From Macrotrachela quadricornifera (lineage: Eukaryota; Rotifera; Eurotatoria; Philodinida; Philodinidae), in NCBI GenBank assembly GCA_022393335.1, contig JAJEKB010021580.1:150651-214650 (forward strand): a DNA stretch of 64,000 nt. Reading direction: 5' to 3'. The position numbers and the translations under genes were made by a program. Of this stretch, positions 55,633-64,000 are shown piece by piece. Position 1 is the first letter of the stretch; each line of letters opens with the position of its first letter. The notes under the pieces were generated by a model, which ran no database searches, was not told where the DNA came from, and was given only the letters and a program-made list of their open reading frames with translations.

Positions 55633-57939
55633 ATGATTGATGTCTTCAGTAACAGTTGTGAGTCGACGCAGCCTCATGACCATTTAAACCTAGAGTTTCC
55701 TTGTGGCTTTTCCTTACTCGATTTTCAATCACAATCGTCATTACATTTAACACGGGAATCAGCAATATTCATCTGGTACCGCATGCTATCGCGCTCAGTA
55801 AAATATGCACAATCTGATCTTCATGCATTGAACAACACTAATAATTCGCTCGATATTTTTGATAAGATAAGAAAATATGTTTCTAAAGATGATGATAGTT
55901 GCGCATTAGATGAATTTCAGAAGTATTACAATCCAACGAATGCCGTCTATTGGTACACAAGAAACTCATTTATCTACCGTCTTGTTAATAATGCAATAAA
56001 AACACGTAATATTGATATCTTATATAGTTTAAAATCACTTATTATCGACCTACAAACTCAACTTGAACAGTTATGTACCGTTGCTCCAAAAAAGCTGGCC
56101 TCGTCTACAGTTACTCTATATCGCGGGGCTAAAATACGTTCAAATGAACTTGAAAAAATAAATGCTAATATCGGTAGTTTTATTTCATTGAATACATTTA
56201 TGTCAACATCGAGAGATAAGAATATTGCCTTAGTCTATGCTAAAGACTATTCAGTTGGGAACAATGATAGTGATCTGTATCCCGTTATATATGAAATCAA
56301 CTGTAGTCTCAATGTACATTCTACCATCTTTGCTGACGTAGAAGAATATAGCACAAATTTAAATGAAAAAGAATTTTTATTTGATTTTTCAACTGTATTT
56401 GAAATTACAAGTGTTGAACCAAAGGACAATATTTGGATTGTTAAGTTATGTAATACAAATAAACATACCCAGTTGGTTGATAATTATGTCGATGTAGCAA
56501 AACGTGAAATGAAAGAAAATTCTTCAGAGCTACTCTTTGGACGTCTTCTTTTTTACTTGGGTGAATATAAAACAGCTGATATGTACGTGAAAAAAATCGT
56601 TCCATTTCTACTTGACAAAGATAAATATGAAAATTTAGCACGATTTTGTTTTGATATTGGACGTCAATATCATCGAAATGGTGAAATCGATTTTGCACTG
56701 GATACTTATAGTTCAACGTTGAAATATTCAGTAAATCATACACTTGTTGCACGTACACTACATACAATTGCTAATATATATTTTGAACAAAATAATTATG
56801 AGCGAGCACTTAATTACTATCAAAAAATATTGGAAAGTGAAAAAGTATTGAATAATTGTGATAGTTTACTATCAACAGTTTACACTGCAATGGGTATGAT
56901 TTATCAAAGTACGAAAGAGTATGAAAAAGCGTTATATCATTATAACCAAGCCATGGAAATTGATTCGAGACAAGATTCTGTCAGTCTAGCAAGTTCAATG
57001 GAAAATATAGCTTCAGTCTATGAACAAATGAATAACTACGATGCAGCATTAACCTACTATACGAATGCACAGGAAATACGACTGAAAATTGTACCAACAA
57101 ATCATCTGTCCAATGCAGCAAGTTTCCTTAATCTAGCATCTCTTTATACATCAATGGGCGAAACAGAAATGGCATTGGAGTGTTATCTAAACGCATTATA
57201 TATTCAAAAGTTGAATTTAGAAGAAAATCATCCAGAAATAAATGAAACCATAGCGAAAATTCGTCGTTTAACATTTAATGAAGGTAAGACCGACTAATAG
57301 GAGTTTTTTTTGTAAGAAAAACAGATATTTAGAAAAGCCGCAAGTCCTTAGGAAGCAGTAAAAAGTCTTGATATATTCTACAGAAGGAACTAAGAATTGA
57401 AGATTTCATGTCTTCGTTTATTACTCTTACATATACTATTCTGGTAATTTTTAGAACTAAAACAAACAAATGTCATAGTGAACGATAGAAAACCACTGGT
57501 CCTTGCCTACTTAACAAATGAAATGCCTAATTGTGTTACACAAGAGGAAACAAAGTTTTTTCATGATACACTTTCATACATGGATTTTATTCGTTCTTCA
57601 AAAGGAAATATAAGTTACATAATGTGTATTATATCGCACGTTCTAATTTCTGTCGAAATATTACGCGAGCTGGACAATCTTGAATACGTGCACTCCATAA
57701 TCGATTATAATCCTTCATTAATTGATTCATATTCTAGTTATTCAAAAATTAAAAGTATGCCTACAACATCGGATCAATTACAATTTCAATTAAATCATAG
57801 TTTGGCTACATACTATAGACAAGAAGGCGACAATGCAATGGAACATGGTGAATTTGATTTGGCTGAAAAATACTATCGAAAATCACAACATTATCTTGAA
57901 ATTTTATCTAACAGTGTACCAATAGAAGAAGACGAGTAA
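55633..57939 (+). CDS. ADP-ribosyltransferase (ARTC/NAD-arginine type) with TPR repeats, 711 aa
   Basis: Exon 1 from ATG 55633 to 57283, intron 57284-57454 (GTAAGA...TTTTTAG, 171 bp), exon 2 57455-57939; frame is kept (FNEELKQTN). Residues about 90-150 match the region preceding ART domains in this family (YYNPTNAVYWYTRNSFIYRL). The ART core shows R-S-E: Arg164 in TVTLYRGAKI, the STS motif at 191-193 in NTFMSTSRDKN, and ExE at 245-247 in NEKEFLFDF. From about 290 to 550 come some six TPR repeats (for example IANIYFEQNNYERALNYYQK), with another in exon 2 (GEFDLAEKYYRKS). Such proteins transfer ADP-ribose from NAD to protein side chains, with TPRs selecting partners. An upstream exon is possible: an acceptor-like aaatag lies at 55606-55611 and related proteins carry an additional N-terminal domain. 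Confidence 0.85.
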
Positions 57940-58242
57940 GATTGTTGTTCAAATGACAATTCAATAAATAGATGGATAAACATTAGATTTTTTGCTTTTT
58001 GTTTCCTACATTTTTTCTTTAATTAACTACAGCTTGATACGCATGAAACTTTAATTTCTATTAATGAAAATTTACTATATTTCTTTTTCAAATTGTAGAG
58101 ATTTTTATTATTTAGACTAGATTCCTCATGAGTCCATAATTGAAACACCATTGATAGTGACTGTCATTTTTGCTTAGAGTAAGTCTACATTTCTGTAATG
58201 TTTTCAATACTGTCTTCAACTTCTATTTTAGCTTATTAGAAA
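57940..58242. other. Intergenic, 3' end of ART-TPR gene
   Basis: Contains AATAAA at about 57963 for the ART-TPR gene and the short promoter region of the next gene. Confidence 0.5.
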
Positions 58243-58920
58243 ATGTCCGATGGTCTACTCGGACAACCATTGACAATTGTTTTAGAACCTGAGTGTAGTT
58301 CGTCTGTTACTTCGTGTGGTCCAGCAGTTTATGAACGTCATTACGACACTGACGAATGCTTGAAACACATACATTCTAAATGTGATTCTCAAATTACATT
58401 TATTCCAATTTTTCCTTTCTTCGACAACGCACAATTTCAAAAAATTATCAAAAATACTCACGATTTAACTCAAATTATTGCTTTTCATATACTGTGTAAT
58501 AATACTCAAGCTGTTGATGAATGGGCAAATGATAACTATCCAAAAGTAAAATCAATTACAAAAATTGAAACAAATAAAGATTTACAAGTACAAGAATTGA
58601 TTGCACAAAATCGTGATGATCAACTTGATTATTATGATAGAATGAGACGAATACATTCTGCTAATGGTATTACTCCTCTAGTTGCAATACATGCAAGAGA
58701 AGAACGACATTGCATCGAGGTCAAGTTAGGTGACTTAAATCAGCGACTTTTATACGCTCAAAAATGCAAATTAGACCATCAAGTTGCCGCAGAAAAATGT
58801 GCTCGAACGGTACGAAATTTAGAACGACAAATGAAAGATTTAGCTAGACGACAAGAAGTGCTTCAACAAGAGGAAGAAGATATATTAGAAGGTTGCTTAT
58901 CAGTACAATCAACAAGTTAG
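58243..58920 (+). CDS. Unknown protein with N-terminal alpha/beta domain and C-terminal coiled coil, 225 aa
   Basis: Single-exon frame, ATG 58243 to TAG 58918-58920. No signal peptide. Residues about 30-125 alternate short hydrophobic strands and helices (ITFIPIFPFF, IIAFHILCN, VKSITKIETNKDLQVQELI), resembling the receiver-like N-terminal domain that precedes ART domains in other bdelloid ART-TPR proteins; this resemblance is my inference. Residues about 155-215 form a coiled coil (LGDLNQRLLYAQKCKLDHQV, then LERQMKDLARRQEVLQQEEE). It lies 300 bp behind the ART-TPR gene on the same strand with its own upstream AATAAA between them, so it is probably a separate transcription unit. Function unknown. 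Confidence 0.7.
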   Translation: MSDGLLGQPLTIVLEPECSSSVTSCGPAVYERHYDTDECLKHIHSKCDSQITFIPIFPFFDNAQFQKIIKNTHDLTQIIAFHILCNNTQAVDEWANDNYPKVKSITKIETNKDLQVQELIAQNRDDQLDYYDRMRRIHSANGITPLVAIHAREERHCIEVKLGDLNQRLLYAQKCKLDHQVAAEKCARTVRNLERQMKDLARRQEVLQQEEEDILEGCLSVQSTS

Positions 58921-59810
58921 TTCAGTAGCTTTAGGATATTAATGTAAGTAGTAAGCTCCTGTCTAGTAATATGTTTCTCAGTTGATCTACTTGAAAAACT
59001 TCTTTTCATTGAACGAGAGGTACTCATTGCCAAACATAAGGCATTTTAAAGTTATTGAATGTTTTTTTTCTTGCTTGTTATAGGATAACACAACATATGA
59101 TTACATCAAAATCCGGTGCCAGACTGATATCTTAAATGCACCATATATTCTTCTTCCATTCTTTATTCTTCTCTTTTATTTAAACGAGATTGTTTTTTTC
59201 AAGTGTTCCTCAATAATATATATTTTTTTCTTTCATAAACATTCTTCCTTCGTTTTGTGTCTAATTTCTGTGATCTATGAATACTATACAATAAAGTGTT
59301 TATTGTGTTAATGAACTTGACAGCATAATTGTCACTATTACAATATAAAATTCTAAACTTTATCTCAACAAAAGTGCTTATTTTAAACAAAGTTTTTTAT
59401 GTTTAGTCATAATTAATTTGTAATTGTCTTTATCAAGTCAAGACATAAGTCTTTTTTATTGTATACTGTGTTTTAAGACATTCACTTACTTCTGACAGCT
59501 ACTTTACTTGTTTTAAATATATTCATACATTGAATAATATTTATATTTTTGTTTGTTTTCTTCTAGTTGTCGTTTTTATAGCAAACAGACAAGAAAATCG
59601 AGAGAATGTATTTAAGGACATTTGCCTTTCTTTCCGCGGTTTTTCAATCATGTCGCCATTTTTCTCATAATTGTTTTCTTGATCATATTATTATGTTATT
59701 GTTGTTCACACACACTTCATTGGTCATTCAAATCGAACACAGAGGAAGAAAATAGGAAGTAGTTTTTCTTTTCTTCAAAATGATGATGCATAAACCACTT
59801 ATATCATTCT
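58921..59810. other. No gene recognised
   Basis: AT-rich 3' flank and spacer; no repeat or exon recognised. Confidence 0.4.
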
Positions 59811-59818
59811 ACTGGAAA

Positions 59819-59890
59819 CAGAGATGGGCATCTCCATTTTCTATATGAAGCGCTAGTATGAATATCTGAGGTTGGAGCTGCCCATCACTG
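59819..59890. mobile_element. Very small hAT-type MITE, 72 bp
   Basis: Ends CAGAGATGGGCATCTCCA and, inward from the right, CAGTGATGGGCAGCTCCA match at 16 of 18 positions. Flanking 8-mers actggaaa (59811-59818) and actggaag (59891-59898) differ at one base and fit an 8-bp target duplication. Nothing but about 36 bp lies between the repeats. Confidence 0.8.
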
Positions 59891-59898
59891 ACTGGAAG

Positions 59899-61134
59899 TT
59901 GTGAAATAGAGAAAGATCTAATTCAGAAAGATTTTTTGTTACTCTAGTCCTTCATTTTAGCAAAACACTTCATATATATCAACGTTTATATGCCATTAAT
60001 AATTATAACAATTTATTTATTTAGAGTAGGCATTTACGTCTTCGCTTGAATTCATCCATCACTTGAGTTGGAATATTGTTTATTGAAACAATAGAGGCGT
60101 GCTTCAATGTTGAAAACAAATTTTAGATTCATATCGACATTTTCGTTAACCATATCCTATGCGCTATAAATCCGCCGAAAGCCGTCGGTTAATTTCAGTT
60201 CATAGCACATGAGATTAGTCCAAAGCTTGATGCAAATTAGAGGAACAAATATACATACTAGCAAAAACATGACAATGATCTTATTTCTAACGAATATTAG
60301 ATAGCTCATCAAAATTCTATGTAGCTGATTTTTATAAGATCAGATAGTCTTTTACTAGCTTTTTTTGATGCTGAAAGATGTTTGGAAAGCACTTAGGACG
60401 TACCAAAAATATGGGTAGTGGCAGTTTGATACCGTCTAGTAGGCTTAAATAACTTTCCTTCTATATAGTCTGATAGAGAAAAAAGTGATCGATCTTTCTA
60501 TGCTATTTGATCATATTTCAATTAATACCATAATATTAAATTATCTATAAAATCTATTTCAGCTGGTTGTGCTGGTTGCGGCAACAAAATTTGTACTGCT
60601 CTTAATATTCAATCAATAACTGTTCATGATGGATTATATACAGGAACGGCGCGAGCGAGGGGGGGATAGGGAGGTCATCCCTGCTGCGTTTGAAAAAAAC
60701 ATGACTGAAATGCTCCGGTTTTGGAGTTATCGTTCTCCGATTTTCGGATGTGTCATCCTATATAGGGGTACAAATTTGGATTCCAAAACTCGAACCTGGC
60801 ATACGCAGTTCTCCTGAAAAGTCGAGATGAAGACTAAAGGAAAGATCTTCACTTTTGGTTTTTCACGAAATCTGAATAATTTTGGGATGAATTTTTTTCA
60901 AAAATCGAGTCAACAAAAAAATTTTTGACTTTGCTCCGACTCCTTCGTGCCGTTTCTGACAAAAAGACAATTTATGATACTGCCAATGTTCTTTCTAAAT
61001 TTTAGTGTTATGGTGTATGTAAACCAACATAAAATTTATTACAAGAATTTTTGACAATTGTAGGCCAACATTAATCACGTATTATCAAGTAAGATGCCAC
61101 TTTATCGATTTCTCATGAATTATCATTATATCGC
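59899..61134. other. No gene recognised; possible orphan exon at 60563-60670
   Basis: Mostly AT-rich. After a good acceptor (tctatttcag, ending 60562) there is a GC-richer open stretch reading AGCAGCGNKICTALNIQS, followed by a frame rich in Arg and Gly; no partner exon was found. The stretch 60640-60960 is less AT-rich and may be a repeat remnant. Confidence 0.3.
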
Positions 61135-61404
61135 TCATTAGCTATTCAAGAATTTAATGCAATCATGGACATTGATCATCCAAAAGAGCATGATCCATTT
61201 GCATTTTGGAATCTTAATAGTAATAAGTTAAAATTTTTGTCAACTTTAGCTGGACAACACCGAATAATTGCAAATACATCAGTTCCATCTGAATCTACAT
61301 TTAGTGTAGCTGCTTGTTTTGGATGCAAACAAAGAAGCCGTTTGACTCCTGAAAATCTTTCTATATTAGTTTGCTTAAAGGAGAAAATTAATGATAACAT
61401 GTAA
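61135..61404 (+). pseudogene. hAT transposase C-terminal fragment (third family)
   Basis: Reads SLAIQEFNAIMDIDHPKEHD, PFAFWNLNSNKLKFLSTLAG, then ANTSVPSESTFSVAACFG and RSRLTPENLSILVCLKEKI before TAA at 61402-61404. The pattern (DPxxFW, VPSExxFS, RSRLxPExL) is that of the hATC dimerisation domain. Upstream parts of a transposase were not recognised, so it is a fragment. Confidence 0.8.
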
Positions 61405-61916
61405 AATAAAGATTAGAGTTTCTACATTTTTTATGGTTTTCTTGTAGTTTTCTTCAGAACGTTTTTTTTTGTATTCTTTCCGATTATTACTGTACTAAAT
61501 TCCAATTTTTGGTTCTTTAAACTATGATAAAAAAATCATATTTCATAGTTCATATTATGTGAATACTTTTTGTAAAATAACTGGAATTAATGGTTACATT
61601 TAGAATCTACTTCGTTGTCCTATATTTTCTGTAAAAAAAAAAACTTTCAATAATAATATATGAGAGCAAAATACTTCTGAGGATAAGTGATAAGTTTCTC
61701 ATATCGCAGTAGAACTCCAAAGTTAAATATTACTAAGGATGAGACCGAGACCTAGAGGTTCGGATTTGGTACATTCCTAATCCAAAAGTTGAGTGTATGA
61801 AGTTATTTTATAGAATATAAGATCGAAATTATATGAGCATGAGAACGGTGATGATCATTTATTCTTGATTATTAACTGAGAAAATAAAACAAAAAAATAT
61901 CAAATGAAGAAGCATC
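61405..61916. other. 3' flank of the peptide precursor gene
   Basis: Contains, on the minus strand, AATAAA at 61863-61858, about 55 nt beyond the stop of the peptide gene. Otherwise nothing seen. Confidence 0.5.
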
Positions 61917-62595
61917 CTAATATGACTCGCTTTTGCCGTTTTCATCCTATAGAAGTAAAGAAAAAATAGAAGTCGGTTCTTTCAAATGTACAATAAACAT
62001 ACGTTGGTGACAGAAAGAGACGGAGCATTTCGTGTGTCCTCAGCCACAATGATCGATTCATCATCATAAATATTATAGAACGTATCTGTTGGCTAAAATG
62101 TAGAAAGATCTTTGTTTAATTGTGTTTAATACGTAGTGAAAACTTACTATGTCTTGTTCGACTTGTGATGTTTCATGATTATTTGTCAAATCTTGTTCAT
62201 CAGTCACAACATCTATCTCTGGTACTGATCGTCGTCCTCGATGACGAGTAAATGGGGGAAGAATAGTTGAAAACACATAGGGACCAGGAATTAAAGGTGG
62301 TTTAGGAATGTCAAAAGGAGGTACTCGAGGAAAAGGATGAGAAGGTATTCGTGGCCATCCTCGAATAAATCTTTTTTGCATCACATGATCATTTTCGCTG
62401 TTCTCTTCATCCGCAGACCATTCGAGTGATTGCATCTAATCAACAGATAAAAAGAGTTCAAAATTCGATGAATTACCTTACCGGCAGATCATCATTTGAA
62501 TTATCGTTTTCAAACCGATTGATGGCAGCCGAACTGATTGGTTCGACTACCAAGTTAAACAAAACTATCGTGATAGTAAACAGTTTGAAGATCAT
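61917..62595 (-). CDS. Secreted precursor of a proline-rich, probably amidated peptide, 173 aa
   Basis: Four exons join in phase zero: 62595-62482, 62435-62148, 62092-62003, 61946-61917; introns of 46, 55 and 56 bp have GTAAGG/TTAG, GTAAGT/TTTAG and GTATGT/ATAG ends, and AATAAA follows at 61863-61858. Residues 1-23 are a signal peptide (MIFKLFTITIVLFNLVVEPI). An acidic stretch (24-58) leads to Lys59-Arg60. Residues 61-104 are basic and proline-rich (FIRGWPRIPSHPFPRVPPFD onward), ending TRHR, followed by Gly105-Arg106-Arg107, a classic amidation and dibasic cleavage signal. An acidic tail of 66 residues follows. This is the layout of a prohormone or of an insect-type proline-rich antimicrobial peptide precursor; which of the two cannot be told. 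Family not recognised. Confidence 0.8.
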
Positions 62596-62866
62596 TTCTA
62601 TCTTGCAAGGAATAATTAGAACATGACTTTATGTTCTTCTCTTTTATATTACTTTACTTGCTGAATCACTTCCGATATGGAAGTCATTCTATCGTCATAT
62701 AACTATACTGAATTACATTTTTCCCTTAGATAAGGTCATTTCTTATCTTAAATGGTTTTTTCTTCCTCTACGTCATAATAAAGGTTAGAATAAATCTCGT
62801 TTTTCATATTTTTTTTATTCAACAATCATTAAATGATATCAATACATCCTGATAAAGAAATTCAAT
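62596..62866. other. Spacer between convergent-facing flanks
   Basis: Promoter side of the peptide gene and 3' side of the TPR gene, both on the minus strand. AT-rich, nothing else recognised. Confidence 0.4.
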
Positions 62867-64000
62867 TTAAACAGGCAATACGCGTGCTGATTTTACGAAA
62901 CCGAATAATCGTCTTAAACATCTGACACATGGTTTTCCCTTGTAAGCGCCACATCCAGAATACACCCAAGCAGGAACACAACACCGGGGACATATATAGT
63001 GCATTTTTCCATCAGATACTACCGATAGTCTTGAATGATCGAGAAATATAAGCTGCTTTTGAAAATATTCTTCCGAGAGCATGTTATCATCTATATCTTT
63101 ATAGATTCTACCTAATATATAACACAATTCAGTAATAAGAGGATGTCCTAATGGTAATAATTTCAGTCCGATTTCTAAGGCCTTTTTAAAATACATGATA
63201 GCTGATGCATGATCATCAATACGATAGAAACTGCTTGCTAAGTTGTTATAGCAATGTGCAAGAGCAGGATGTAGATATGGTAGAATTTGTTCTTCAATAC
63301 GTAAAGCTTTCTGATAATATTCTACTGCTAATGGATATTGACGGGTATAAAGATAGGCTGAACCTATACTTGAGTAACATGCAGCAATTTGAGTACCAAG
63401 GTATTCGTCATCATAATTTCGTTTATATATTTTCAAAGCAGTATTGTATGACTTCAAACTTTTTTGCCATCGCCTACTAAAATGCGCATTCCACCAATCT
63501 ACAAAATTACGTAATTCAATAGCTGTGAACTTATTTAAACAAAACATTTACTTACAGGAAATATAAGTTTGATGCCAAACTGTAAACTTCCAATCTGTTG
63601 TTCGGCTGTACGCATGGCCTATACTCATATATGTTTTCGCAATTCGTAGATCATCTTCAAGCAATAGAGAAGTATATGTGACTAATGCCTTTCGATACCA
63701 ACGTTTACTTTTTCGAAATTGATTATTCTGACGATGAACATCCCCAATATATCGATAACAGGTGGCTTTATTCACTGATTCTGGTTGGCTTTCTAATATA
63801 TACAGTACACGATGGAAAACTTTGGTAGCCGATTTAAAATGTCCCATGTTCAGTAATACAATACCTAAAGAAATTAAATGCTGTTCATCACTATCGTTAT
63901 TAAGTTCCATATTATCTTCTTGATACTCCTTTTTCATCACATCAAAGACAGTTTTCAATTCATGATCATCATTGCTACATAATGTCATTGACACAACATT
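62867..64000 (-). CDS. TPR protein with Cys-rich C-terminus, 5' part outside the window
   Basis: Exon 63556 to beyond 64000 and last exon 63498-62867; the 57-bp intron (GTAAGT...TTGTAG) keeps frame and joins HQTYIS to YWWNAHFSRRWQKSL. At least five TPR units are visible: GIVLLNMGHFKSATKVFHRV, YRYIGDVHRQNNQFRKSKRW, SSIGSAYLYTRQYPLAVEYY, NNLASSFYRIDDHASAIMYF, YILGRIYKDIDDNMLSEEYF. The last 50 residues are different: HYICPRCCVPAWVYSGCG then GKPCVRCLRRLFG, seven cysteines that could bind zinc. The frame is open to the window edge (64000), so an N-terminal domain, possibly an ART as in the gene at 55633, may lie outside. TPRs mediate protein contacts; no catalytic domain is seen in this part. Confidence 0.82.

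Noticed and set aside
60563..60670. Possible orphan exon after tctatttcag
   Set aside because: Good acceptor and an open stretch with CxxCGNKIC, but no partner exon and no recognised family.

Overview
The window looks like nuclear DNA of a bdelloid rotifer; this is inferred from gene content, as no ribosomal or mitochondrial marker is present. The DNA is AT-rich, genes are split by short GT-AG introns (many 46-70 bp), and several families typical of bdelloids occur: an ADP-ribosyltransferase plus tetratricopeptide (TPR) protein, a membrane-anchored seven-repeat VCBS/FG-GAP protein, a leucine-rich-repeat gene with one 84-bp exon per repeat, a family 76 glycoside hydrolase of microbial type, and many small non-autonomous DNA transposons. 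No LTR or LINE element was seen.

Layout. 1-8 kb: a 93-bp tandem repeat, a hAT-type MITE (3195-3746), a long-arm fold-back (4779-5503), a small two-exon gene ended early by an in-frame TAA (5836-6313), and a piggyBac-like element (6914-7924). 8.3-10 kb: a decaying LRR gene on the minus strand. 13.2 kb: a secreted Cys-rich protein. 15.35 kb: a U4 snRNA gene. 16.9-17.5 kb: a ZIP zinc-transporter pseudogene lacking its metal-binding segment. 18-20 kb: mariner and piggyBac-like remnants. 20.2-21.7 kb: GH76. 23-27 kb: a repeat carrying a compact structured RNA candidate, a fold-back element, and a piggyBac-like element nested in a hAT-like element. 27-30.4 kb: an unknown spliced gene and the VCBS protein. 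31-38 kb: hAT, mariner and DDX39/UAP56 pseudogene fragments around one secreted-protein gene (34263-34850). 38.6-44 kb: a crotonase-family enzyme and an SLC33A1-like acetyl-CoA transporter. 46-47.5 kb: more MITEs and the second copy of the RNA candidate. 50.3-51.7 kb: a GPCR. 52.9-54.7 kb: a nearly intact DD37E Tc1/mariner element. 55.6-64 kb: ART-TPR gene, coiled-coil protein, hAT remnant, a four-exon precursor of a proline-rich probably amidated peptide, and a TPR protein with a Cys-rich tail that runs off the window.

Main points for follow-up: (1) two copies (23371-23483, 47241-47355) of a ~114-nt RNA candidate with closing, inner and apical stems and a T-run terminator, the core far more conserved than its flanks; (2) the secreted proline-rich peptide precursor at 61917-62595; (3) the U4 snRNA; (4) genes caught in decay (ZIP, LRR gene, the 118-aa gene with a readable tail behind its stop). 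The genes do not form one pathway. The only functional clustering visible is at 55-64 kb, where ART/TPR-type proteins and a putative secreted peptide sit together.
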